Source: Rhodospirillaceae bacterium (lineage in GTDB: Bacteria > Pseudomonadota > Alphaproteobacteria > Thalassobaculales > Thalassobaculaceae). Taken from it: a stretch of DNA of 64,000 nt. Below the pieces are notes generated by a model, which searched no databases, had not been told where the DNA came from, and worked only from the letters and a program-made list of their open reading frames with translations. Of the stretch, positions 35,900 to 44,876 are shown in pieces (within the stretch, counting starts at the first letter, position 1; the number at the start of each line of letters is the position of its first letter). Where the stretch lies: NCBI GenBank assembly GCA_018401495.1, contig JAGYJX010000005.1, positions 606,001 through 670,000 on the forward strand, given 5' to 3'. Position numbers and translations under genes: made by a program.

Positions 35900-36381
35900 A
35901 CACGCTGTTCTACGAGGATATCGAGGTCGGCACACTCTTTCGCAGCGGCGGGCGAACGGTAACGGAGGCAGACAACACGTTCTTCTGCATGATGTCCGGC
36001 GACTGGAATCCCATCCACGCCAACGAGACCTATGCCCGGGGCACCCGCTTCGGACAACGGATCGTCGCCGGGCTATTTGGTCTCAGCCTCATCACCGGCG
36101 CCATGAACCAGTGGGGGATCTTCGAGGAGTCCGCGATAGCGATGCTCAACATCCGCGACTGGACCTTCAAGAAGCCGATCCTGATCGGCTGTACCATCAC
36201 CATCGAGATGCACATCGTCGCCAAGCGAATGACCTCAAACGGACGGGCGGGCATCATCGAGCGCCGCTTCGACCTTATCGACGAGAACAGCGAACTCCTG
36301 CAATCCGGCTTATCCGACATGATGATCGCCTTGGCGCCCGAAGCCAGACGACCGCAATCCGCGCTATCCCCGAAGGCCTAA
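35896..36381 (+). CDS. MaoC-family dehydratase/hydratase
   Basis: 161 residues with EDIEVGTLFRSGGRTVTEAD and the active-site MMSGDWNPIHANETYA, so Asp and His are present. The later text is IVAGLFGLSLITGAMNQWGI and the hotdog helix ends before LNIRDWTFKKPILIG. Start overlaps the preceding stop (ATGA). It is the last gene of the island operon and is convergent with the SARP regulator, whose stop is 14 bp away. The frame is intact. Confidence 0.87.
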   Translation: MNTLFYEDIEVGTLFRSGGRTVTEADNTFFCMMSGDWNPIHANETYARGTRFGQRIVAGLFGLSLITGAMNQWGIFEESAIAMLNIRDWTFKKPILIGCTITIEMHIVAKRMTSNGRAGIIERRFDLIDENSELLQSGLSDMMIALAPEARRPQSALSPKA

Positions 36382-36394
36382 CCCCGGCACGCCG

Positions 36395-38120
36395 TCAACC
36401 GAACTCGTCGTCCTGCGGCTGCAGCAGGCCGACCGCGCGGAGGCTGTTGGTCGGGTACGAACTCTCGTTCATCAGGCGCAGCGAGAAGTCGGGCTCCGCC
36501 TGCCGCAGCTTGTGGAACACGCCGCGGGCGTTGGCGCGGTCGCCGGTCTTCAGATACAGGGCGAAGAGGTACCGCAGCGGAGCCTTGTAGCTCGGCTCCA
36601 GGCTGCGTGAGATCTCCTCGAGGCGGATCGCCTCCTCGAAGCGCCCGGCCCACGCGGCGCAGACGCCGCCGAGGAAATCCAGGGTGTAGCGGTAGGGGCT
36701 CGGCCCGGCCAGCGCCCCGCGCCTTCCGGGACAGCCGGTATCCCTCCTCGTAGTCCCCGAGATAGGTCTTGGCCCTGGCCAGGTACGCCACGCCGAGCGG
36801 GTTGCCGGGGTTGTACATCAGGCTCCGTTCGGCCAGGTCGTGCCCGGCGTGGTACTCGTCCAGCAGGAAGCTGTGAACGTAGGAGACCAGCGCCAGGACG
36901 TAGGAGTTGTAGGGGTCGGCCTGCACCGCCTCGCGTCCGAGCATCGCGGCCTCGTCCTTCAACGACCCGGCGTCGACCCGATGCTCGCCGGCGTAGAACG
37001 TCCGGAGATAGGCCCTCCAGGCCAGGAAAATGCCGTGCGGGTCCTGGTCGAACGCCGCGGCCAGCATGGCGTCCGCCTCGCCGAGCTCGCTCCGGTCGAC
37101 CCGGAACATCTTCTGGATGCCGTCGAAGCCGAGGACGAAGGCGTTTCCCGGCGCCAGGGCCAGGCGGCGCTGCTGGATGAGGGCGATGTCGGTCGCCTGG
37201 TTGGCCAACGTCCGCAAGGCCATCTCGTCGGCGGGAACCACGCCGCCGTCCGGCAGGAACTGCGATCCGGCCCACAGGATGCGGTCGGTTTGGGCATCCC
37301 GGAACGACAGGTGCACGGCCATGCCGGGGTCGACGGCGAGGCCATCGACCATCAGGTCGATGCCCGGCGTGTCGCGGACGACCGTCGACACCTCCATTGC
37401 CCCGAGATCCTGAACGCCGCGAACCACCGCGTCCGACAGCGTCCGGCAGACATGGAGTTCACGCGCCGTCAGGGCACGCTCAGGCGGCACCAGGCGGATC
37501 CAGGGGCGGCGCGCGGCGGCTCCGTCGACCAGCACGATCGACGTCCGGCGGTCCGGCGCCGACCCCGCCGCCGGCATGGCGCGACCCGGTTCTCCCGCCC
37601 GCACCCGACCGCGCGCCGTCGCGACATCCTTGTCGAAAGCGGCGCGCTGGTCGCGCAGCCAATGCTCGAACTCGGGATCCCGAACGTCCAGCCCTTCCAG
37701 CAGCACCGGGTCCGCCTCGCCCTCGGACAACACCGACGCCAGGTCGTCGATGTCCACCTCGACGCGGTCGCGAACCAGGCTGACCATGCGGCTGTTGGCG
37801 GCCAGCGCGTCCTGATGGGCACCCAATGACCGACGGATCTCCGACAGTGCCTGCCTGAGGCTGCTCGAGCCCTGCTCCGGCCCCCGGTCGCTCCAGAGCT
37901 TGTCCTGCAGGGTAGCGCGCGGACGACTTCGGTCCCGGGACAGGGCGAGGATGGCCAGCAGGCCGCAGGCCTTGCGCCCGCGCGGCGTCAAATCATCGCC
38001 ATCCGGTCCAAGAACCCTGAACGCCCCCACCACGCAGACGCGGATCGTGCGCAGAGACGTACCAGACTGAGCCAATCTGTTCCCCACACGGGGCTTCACC
38101 CTCGAAGGCCCCGCCTCCAA
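36395..38120 (-). CDS. SARP/BTAD-type transcriptional regulator with TPR-like C-terminus (one frameshift)
   Basis: About 575 residues. The N-terminal OmpR/SARP winged helix reads CVVGAFRVLGPDGDDLTPRG, then LLAILALSRDRSRPRATLQD with KLWSD, and LRQALSEIRRSLG. A BTAD-like helical part and a middle segment (LSDAVVRGVQDLGAMEVSTV) precede TPR-type repeats (SYVHSFLLDEYHAGHDLAER). Near 36714 one base must be removed to reach FLGGVCAAWAGRFEEAIRLE and the end VGLLQPQDDEFG. The start is uncertain: TTG 38120 or GTG 38099. It is divergent from the haloperoxidase-like gene. Uncommon outside actinomycetes, but known in some alphaproteobacteria. Confidence 0.8.
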
Positions 38121-38305
38121 TTCTAATGCTGACGATGACTGTAATCCACCATGTTTAACGTTGTGAAAAATACGTGAAAACGCAAGCCATATCTTCCCGC
38201 TGTCTTGCAGACGTCAGCCAGTCCATGCAGCATTCCACAAGGGGATAGGTTAGCGATGCCGAATGTACTGTCGGTACTCGCTGCGACACAGGCGGGAGAT
38301 GGACG
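38121..38305. promoter_or_regulatory. Divergent promoter with SARP-like direct heptamers at 38163-38180
   Basis: AT-rich 185-bp gap. GTGAAAA occurs at 38163-38169 and again at 38174-38180, in direct orientation with a 4-bp spacer (ATAC), giving an 11-bp period. SARP proteins bind direct heptamers with 11-bp periodicity, and a SARP gene starts 43 bp away. GGGAG near 38294 is the ribosome site of the plus-strand gene. Confidence 0.6.
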
Positions 38306-39514
38306 ATGCTTTTGGGCGGGCCCTTCAATGGCAATAACGGCAACAACGGCAACAACGGAAACAACGGCAACAACGGAAACAACGGAAACGATGCCGACGA
38401 TGGCGGAGGGCTGGAGGCGGGCAGCGGGTTCATCGGCCGACTGGCGTCGCCGTACACCTCGGGCGCGCTGATCTCGAGCTACGACGGGATCGTGGGTCCC
38501 TGGGAAGCGACCGCCGCCGCCCCGGCCGACGACACGACGGACATCTGCAGCGCGATGGAGCGCTGGGCGCCGCGGGTCCGGGCCCACGTGATCGATTTCG
38601 ATCTGACCGGGACGATCCGGTTCTTCGCCAACAGCAAGGTCGACACGCGCGACGCCGGTGTGAAGGTGAAGCACGGCGACGGCTGGATCGACACGGCCAA
38701 CGGCAAGGCCGAGATCCGCCACGGGCAGATCGTCAAGCTGATGAGACCCTCGCCGGAAACCTTCCGGACGCACCAACTGCCGTATCTGCGCAGCTACGCC
38801 GATCTGCGGCGCGATCGCTCCGCGGAGATCCTGTCGCAACTGAGCGGGATCGTCGATTTCTTCGGCGCCATCGGCTACCTGCACCGCGAACGGACGCGCT
38901 GGACCCTCGAGTTGATCGCGGCGCTGATGCGCGCCTGCGTCACCGTCGAGATGCGCTTCAAGCACGCCATGGCCTGCCGGCGGCCGGTCGAGTTCAGCGC
39001 CCAGATCAACCCGATGATCCAGACCCCCGGGCACGGAACCTACCCGAGCGGGCACGCCGCCGAGGCCTTCATGATCGCCCACGTTCTGTCGGAACTGTTC
39101 CGGGACAAGGAGGCGGCCGTCTACGGCAAGGACAACCGCGTCTGGCGGCGGCAATTGATGCGGCAGGCGGCCCGGATCGCGACCAACCGGGTCATCGCCG
39201 GCGTGCATTTCCCGGTCGACAGCGCCGCCGGCCAGGTTCTCGGCGTGACCCTCGGCCGGTACTTCGTAATTCGCTGCAAGGGTGAGCGGGCAATGTTTCG
39301 GGGCTGGCGGTTCCACGGAGACCGCTTCGGCGACCGGGATTTCCAGTGGGGGGAGATCGATCGCGCCATGTCGTCGGCCGACCACGAGCCGGCGGACTAT
39401 TTGTTCAGCCGAGCCGAGTTCGAGATCGCCGAGCAACCCTCGGTCGACGGCGACCCGCACCGCAGCCCCTTGAACTGGCTTTGGACGAAGGCCGTCGAGG
39501 AATGGCGGCCGTAG
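38306..39514 (+). CDS. Vanadium haloperoxidase/PAP2-like protein
   Basis: 402 residues. After a low-complexity N-terminus (NGN repeats, then acidic/Gly) the protein has the PAP2/vanadate-binding triad: KHAMACRRPVEF (motif 1), GHGTYPSGHAAEAFM (motif 2) and ATNRVIAGVHFPVDSAAG (motif 3 with His and Asp). The order and the RP/PSGH/GVHFPxD forms fit vanadium-dependent haloperoxidases and related phosphatases. No signal peptide or membrane helix is seen, so it looks soluble. It starts at 38306 after CGGGAG. The protease gene follows 29 bp later. Whether it oxidises halide or removes phosphate cannot be told. Confidence 0.8.
   Translation: MLLGGPFNGNNGNNGNNGNNGNNGNNGNDADDGGGLEAGSGFIGRLASPYTSGALISSYDGIVGPWEATAAAPADDTTDICSAMERWAPRVRAHVIDFDLTGTIRFFANSKVDTRDAGVKVKHGDGWIDTANGKAEIRHGQIVKLMRPSPETFRTHQLPYLRSYADLRRDRSAEILSQLSGIVDFFGAIGYLHRERTRWTLELIAALMRACVTVEMRFKHAMACRRPVEFSAQINPMIQTPGHGTYPSGHAAEAFMIAHVLSELFRDKEAAVYGKDNRVWRRQLMRQAARIATNRVIAGVHFPVDSAAGQVLGVTLGRYFVIRCKGERAMFRGWRFHGDRFGDRDFQWGEIDRAMSSADHEPADYLFSRAEFEIAEQPSVDGDPHRSPLNWLWTKAVEEWRP
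38327..38389 (+). repeat. In-frame 9-bp tandem repeat encoding (NGN)7
   Basis: Seven 9-bp units of the AAYGGMAAY type encode residues 8-28 of the haloperoxidase-like protein. Only third bases vary (GGC/GGA, AAT/AAC). The unit is a multiple of three, so expansion or contraction changes tract length but not frame. Confidence 0.9.
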
Positions 39515-39543
39515 CGCCGCAACCGGCCCAGATGGGGGAAACG

Positions 39544-41677
39544 ATGCCCGGAACCTGGAAGCAGACAGCCCTCGGCCACAACGCCCGCAACGTCGAGGCG
39601 GACTGGCTGTCGAGCGAGACCGTCGAGCGCGGGCCGCGGCCCGTGTCCATCCGCCTGTCGCTGCCGGCGGCGGCGTTGCTGGTCGACCGGTACGGGGACC
39701 GACACGGGGTGACAGGCGTCGTTGCCGGCGCCGTCGACACCGCGTTCCCGACGGCCGCCGACCTCGGTGACCTGGTGAACCACCTGACGATCGGTCAGGA
39801 CGTGTTCGCGCGCACTCGCCGGTTTCGTCAACGACCCCGCCGGACGCAGCGCCGTGCACGTCACCGTCCTGGCCGACGACATCGGGTTCGACCGGCTCGG
39901 CCGGATGACGGCCGACAGCGACGTCGCCTTGACCGATTTCGGTCTCGGCCTGCCTCCCGCCGCTTACGCGAACGGCACGGTGGCCGACCCTGCCAGGGCG
40001 ATCCGCGGTGGTTCGCGAACGCCGCTGCGCGACGACTGCGTGGTCATGGCGATCATCGACGACGGCATCGGTTTCGCCAACGAACGCTTCCGCTCCGGCC
40101 CGACCAGCACGCGGGTCGAGTGCTTCTGGGACATGCGGGTTCCGCCGAAGGACGCCGGCAGCGTCGACGCCGTCGTCGGACGGGTTCTGCGCCGGGACGA
40201 CATCGACGAACTCCTCACCCGCTTCCAGGGCGAGGAGGAAGAGTTGATCTACCGGGACTGCGGCATCATCGACCCCTCGGACGACCGCCGCCAGCAGACC
40301 CGGTTCCGGAACAGCCACGGCACCCACGTGCTCGACGTCGCCGCCGGCTACGACTACCGCAATGCCGAGGAACGGGAGGTCGCCGTCAGGCGCCCGATCA
40401 TCGCGGTCCAACTGCCCTCGGAGCTGATCGCCGAGCGCTCGGACGCCTTCACCGCGCAATGGCTCAAGCTCGCCCTGAGCATGATCCGGCATCGCGCGAT
40501 GGAACTGGCCGAGCGGACGGAGACCGGCGTCTACCTGCCGGTCATCGTCAACTTCAGCTTCGGGACCTTCGCCGGCCCCCACGACGGCGACAGCGCGATC
40601 GAACGCACCATCCAGGCGTTCATCGAGGACTACCGCGCCCTGCCAGGCAACCCGAAATGCGAGGTCGTGATTCCGGCGGGCAACGGCTTCCAGTCCCAGT
40701 CGGTCGCCAAGCTTCTGATGGGAGCGAAGGACGAGACCCACGAGTTGCCCTGGAGGGTGCAGCCCGACGACAAGACGGCCAGCTTCGTCCAGATCTGGCT
40801 GCCGGACAGCGACGACGGCGAACAGCAGGTCGCCGTCGCGCTGAGGCCGCCGGTCGGCGGCCCGGCCCAGGACGATTGGACCGTGCTGGGGCAAGCCCTG
40901 GAATGGCAGGCCGAGGGTCACGTGATGGCGCGGCTCTACCACCAGAAGGTCCCCCGCAAGAACGGCCGCACTCGCGAGCGCGTGGTGATCGCCATCCACG
41001 CGACGGCGTCCGACGACGAGCATCGGCCCTGCTGCCCGGCCGGCGTGTGGACCGTTCGTGTCCGGAACCTCCGCCTCAAGGCGAACGCCGTGGTCGACGT
41101 CCGCATCCAGCGCGACGATTCCCTCATGGGCCAGCGCCCCACGGGACGGCAATCGTATTTCGACCACCCTGCGTATGACCATTACGAGGACGACAACGGC
41201 CGGGTCCGCAACCACTCCTGTCGGGAGCGCGGGCCGGTGACCAGGCGCAGCACCTTCAACTCCTACGCCACCGGCCTGCTTCCAATCGTCGTCGGCGGCT
41301 ACCGTCGCTCCGACGGCACCCCGGCGCTCTACTCCGGCTCCGGTCCCACCACCTCCGGTCGACCCGGACCGACCGTCTCGGCGGTCTGCGAGGAAAGTCC
41401 TGCCCACCCCGGGGTGCTCGCGTCCGGCACCTACAGCGGCTCGACGCTGCGCCAGAACGGCACCAGTGTCGCCGCCCCCGCCGTCGCCCGCGAACTCGCG
41501 CGGTACATCGAAGCCGGCGGCTGTCGCAGCTGGTTCCTCGACCAGGTCACGTGCGCCGACGGAGCCGGGTTGCCGAGCCCGCAGACGTCCTACGGCAAGG
41601 TCCAACCGGCGCGCCAGGGAGCCGGACGATTGCAGATGCCGGACCAACCGCTGCACAGACGGCGGCTGGAAACGTGA
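39544..41677 (+). CDS. Subtilisin-like serine protease, no signal peptide (one frameshift)
   Basis: About 711 residues. The catalytic triad of family S8 is complete: Asp in VVMAIIDDGIGFANERF, His in RNSHGTHVLDVAAG, Ser in LRQNGTSVAAPAVARELA. The oxyanion Asn is in VVIPAGNGFQSQ. About 200 residues precede the domain and no secretion signal is visible at the N-terminus (MPGTWKQTALGHNARNVEAD). A frame change at 39813 joins QDVFAR to LAGFVNDPAGRSAVHV. The ATG at 39544 has GGGGGAA upstream; ATG 39532 is an alternative. It is 29 bp after the PAP2-like gene and probably cotranscribed. Confidence 0.87.
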
Positions 41678-41975
41678 GCGCTCAACCGTCCGCCACCCTT
41701 CGATAGCTTCTCCCGGGAAACTCCGACCGGCCCTGCGGTGGCTTGCAGCCACTTGCGGGACAGGTCGATGCGAGTCTAGCGTCAGGAACGATCAACCAGT
41801 AATGTCAAAGCATAAACCTAAAACTTTTGGTTTATTGCAGGTTAATTCACGCAAAAATCACGATACTCTAGCGGTTTGCTTGCGCTTCTCGAGTTCAATC
41901 CTGTGAAACGCGAGGCTGATCCAGGCCAGGGCCCGGGAACGGCCGAGCCGATGACCACGGACGGGGTATCGGGAC
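41678..41975. promoter_or_regulatory. Gap of 298 bp with AT-rich segment and dyad at 41813-41834
   Basis: No gene is seen. From about 41790 to 41885 the DNA is AT-rich for this genome. TAAACC (41813-41818) and GGTTTA (41829-41834) frame an inner AAAACTTTT, a near-perfect stem that could be a terminator for the protease gene or an operator for the next gene. Confidence 0.45.
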
Positions 41976-42629
41976 ATGCGTACCGCAGACACTGACCACC
42001 CGACACATCAGAGGCGGGGTTCCGGCTCCGCCCACCGCACGCCCGCTCCGGGCTTGGCGCGAAGCCTCGCCCTCGGTTGCCTGATCCTGTCCGCCCTGGT
42101 GTTCGCGGGCGGCGGCGAAGCAAGCATGCACGCACAGGCCTGCGGCAGCACGGCCGCCGACCGACCCGGCGTGGTGTTCGACGCCGGTGCCTGCGTGAAG
42201 GGCGCGCCGGCCAGTCGGCGCGCCTACTATTACTATGCGTACGACTTCGAGAAGCAGGACCGCCGGCCCAGCTATCCGATCGGCACGACGTTCCGGCACC
42301 TCGACGGGACCAGCGAGGTCACCGTCGAACTGGTCGCGCGCACGGCCGAGGGAGAGACCTGGCGCGAGACCAAGGGCTGTGCCTGGACGCTCGGACATGC
42401 CTTGCCGGCGCCACGCAGCCGCCCATGCCCCGGTTCAGGCACGGCACCCCTCGACGCCGACGAGTCCGGCCCCGTCCGGCACGCGGCCGCACCGCAAGCG
42501 GGGCGCGCCGACGACGGGCAGCTGGCGGCCGCCGTCCCGTCGGAACGGCAGCGGCCGTACACGGTCCTGAAGCCGCCGCCTCACCCCTCGCGGCGCGGCA
42601 GCTCGGCCTCGACCAGCTTCGACCAGTAG
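41976..42629 (+). CDS. Secreted protein of unknown function
   Basis: 217 residues as read. After a basic N-terminus a hydrophobic segment (LARSLALGCLILSALVFAGG) is followed by a mature region with Cys and YYYYAYDFEKQDRRPSYPIG, then EVTVELVARTAEGETWRETK. I do not recognise it. The last 49 bp overlap the convergent M20 gene and the C-terminal Pro/Arg-rich text looks unlike a protein end, so the true end may be nearer 42430. Codon use supports the first 150 residues. Confidence 0.5.
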   Translation: MRTADTDHPTHQRRGSGSAHRTPAPGLARSLALGCLILSALVFAGGGEASMHAQACGSTAADRPGVVFDAGACVKGAPASRRAYYYYAYDFEKQDRRPSYPIGTTFRHLDGTSEVTVELVARTAEGETWRETKGCAWTLGHALPAPRSRPCPGSGTAPLDADESGPVRHAAAPQAGRADDGQLAAAVPSERQRPYTVLKPPPHPSRRGSSASTSFDQ

Positions 42630-43759
42630 CTCGCCCCCAGCGGCAGGACCTCGTCGTTGAAGTCGTAGCCGGGGTTGTGCAGCATGGCGCCGGCGTCGGC
42701 GGCGCCGTTGCCGATCCAGACATAGCTGCCGGGCCGGGCGTTCAGCATGTAGGCGAAGTCCTCGCCGCCCATGCTCGGCGTCGGGTTGCGGTCGACCTTG
42801 TCGGCCCCGACCAGCGCCGCCGCCACCTGGGCCGCGATCTCGGTCTCGGCCTCGTGGTTGATGGTCGCCGGATAGCCGCGGCGGAAATCGACCTCGCCGC
42901 GCCCGCCATGGGCCATTGTCACGCCGTCGACCACCTGGCGCATCCGCGCCTCGGCCAGATCCATGACCTCGTCGCGGTAGGCGCGCACGGTGCCGCGCAG
43001 CACCATCGACGGCGGGATCACGTTGTAGGCGTCGCCGCCGTGGATCTGGGTCACCGACACCACCACCGATTCCACCGGGTGGGTGTTGCGGCTGGCGATC
43101 GACTGCAGCGCGCCGACCAGCTCGGCGGCGATCACCACCGGGTCGACGTTCTGGTGCGGCATGGCGGCGTGGCCGCCGCGGCCGTGCACGACGATGTCGA
43201 ACTCCGAGGTGCCGGCCATCATCGGCCCGGCCTTGACCGCGAACTCGCCGACCGGGATGCCGGGGATGTTGTGCATGCCCCACACCGTCTCGACCGGGAA
43301 CTTCTCGAACAACCCGTCCTGGATCATCCGCTCGCCGCCGGCCCCGCCCTCCTCGGCCGGCTGGAAGATGAAGTACACGGTGCCGTCGAAGTTGCGGGTC
43401 TCGGCCAGGTACTTGGCCGCGCCCAGCAGCATGGTGGTATGGCCGTCGTGGCCGCAGGCGTGCATGCGCCCGGGGTTCTGCGACTTGTACGGGGTGTCGT
43501 TGGCCTCGAGGATCGGCAGCGCGTCCATGTCGGCGCGCAGCCCGATCGCCTTGCCGTTGTCGGAGCGGCCGACCAGCTTGCCGACCACGCCGGTGACCGC
43601 CAGCCCGCGGTGCACCTCGATCCCGAACTCCTCGAGCCGCTTGGCGACGAACTCGCTGGTCCAGCGCTCCTCGTAGGACAGCTCCGGATGCTGGTGCAGC
43701 TCGCGCCGCCATCCGGTCATGTCGGCGTGGAAATCGGCGATGCGGTTGATGATCGGCAT
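42581..43759 (-). CDS. M20-family amidohydrolase (hippurate hydrolase-like)
   Basis: Zinc-dependent amidase/aminoacylase of 392 residues. Metal and catalytic motifs are GLRADMDALPI, HACGHDGHTTMLLGAA, IFQPAEEGGAGGERMI, VWGMHNIPGIPVG and the late PTPSMGGEDFAYML. It would remove an acyl group from an N-acyl amino acid or peptide. It starts at 43759 (MPIINRIADFH) after AAGGATCG. It is codirectional with the ribokinase and the peptide importer. The frame is intact. Confidence 0.92.
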   Translation of the reverse strand: MPIINRIADFHADMTGWRRELHQHPELSYEERWTSEFVAKRLEEFGIEVHRGLAVTGVVGKLVGRSDNGKAIGLRADMDALPILEANDTPYKSQNPGRMHACGHDGHTTMLLGAAKYLAETRNFDGTVYFIFQPAEEGGAGGERMIQDGLFEKFPVETVWGMHNIPGIPVGEFAVKAGPMMAGTSEFDIVVHGRGGHAAMPHQNVDPVVIAAELVGALQSIASRNTHPVESVVVSVTQIHGGDAYNVIPPSMVLRGTVRAYRDEVMDLAEARMRQVVDGVTMAHGGRGEVDFRRGYPATINHEAETEIAAQVAAALVGADKVDRNPTPSMGGEDFAYMLNARPGSYVWIGNGAADAGAMLHNPGYDFNDEVLPLGASYWSKLVEAELPRREG

Positions 43760-43824
43760 GGTTCGATCCTTGGGCCAAGGGATCGCCCGGACCGCGACAC
43801 GCGCGCCGGGCATCTCGGCAACGG

Positions 43825-44741
43825 TTAATCGAGCCGGCGCGCCGGAGCAAGCGCGTCGAGCCGGGCCGCGATCGCCGCCGCGTCCGGCAGCGACGGCATC
43901 GCGCCCTCGGCGGTGCAGGCCAGCGCCGCCGCCACGCTCGCCCGGCGCAGCGCGTCCGGCAGCGCCGCCCCGCCGTCGAGGGACGCGGCCAGCACGCCGA
44001 CGAAGGCGTCGCCGGCGCCGACGGTGTCGACCACCGCGACCGCCAGCGCGCCGATCGCCCAGGCGGTGCCGTCGGGCTCGACCGCGACCGCGCCGTCGCC
44101 GCCGAGCGTGACGACGCAGGTCAGACGGTGCCGGGCGGCCAGGGCCCTCGCCAGGTCGAGCGGCGTTGCCGCCCCAGCTTCCAGCGCCTCGGCCTCGACC
44201 CGGTTCACCACCAGCGCGTCGACAGAGGCGAGCGCCGCCGGATCGATCGGCCGGGCCGGCGCCAGGTTCAGCACGGTGCGCGCGCCGGCGGCCCTGGCGC
44301 GCCGCAGCGCTGCCTCGGTCTGCGCGGCCGGGATCTCCATCTGGCAGACCAGCGTGGTGCCGGGGCCGAGCCGCGCTCCGCCGGGAGCAGGTCGGCGGTG
44401 ACGGCGGTGTTGGCGCCGCTCGCCACCACGATCAGGTTCTCGCCGCCGGCCTCGACCACCACCATCGCGGTGCCGGTCGGCCCGGGCACGCGGCGCACGC
44501 CCGAGACGTCGCAGCCGCTGGCCGCCAGCGCCGCCAGCACCTCGCCGGCCGCCGCGTCGTCGCCGACGCAGCCGAGGAACGCCGCCTCCGCCCCGGCCCG
44601 CGCCGCCGCCGCCGCCTGGTTGGCGCCCTTGCCGCCGGGCCGCACGGTCAGGGTGGGGGTCAAGACGGTCTCGCCGCGCCCCGGCAGCCGGTCGACCGCG
44701 AAGAACAGATCGGCGTTGATCGAGCCCAGGACCAGGATCAC
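43825..44741 (-). CDS. rbsK: Ribokinase (PfkB family, one frameshift)
   Basis: About 305 residues. It starts at GTG 44741 (VILVLGSINADLFFAVDRLP) with GAGGGGG upstream. PfkB signatures are RPGGKGANQAAAAARAGAEA with FLGCVGDD at the N-terminus and the anion-hole VVDTVGAGDAFVGVLAA at the C-terminus. A -1 change near 44372, repaired as a missing third base of a Gly codon, restores LGPGTTLVCQMEIPAAQTEA. It phosphorylates ribose or a similar sugar. It lies 65 bp upstream of the M20 gene. Confidence 0.87.
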
Positions 44742-44876
44742 CGGCGCCCCCTCAGAGCGTGAGAATGAATCGACCCGGCACAGGCGCACATACTTTTCTC
44801 CTACCGCCCTGAGGTGCCCGTCACGCAATGGCGTGCGATCGCGGGTCGCCCCGTCGGCACCGCCCCCTCTCTCGCC

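Noticed and set aside
38123..41752. Open frame of 1209 codons on the minus strand opposite the haloperoxidase and protease genes
   Set aside because: Composition is that of an antisense shadow in GC-rich DNA; the plus strand carries clear catalytic motifs throughout.
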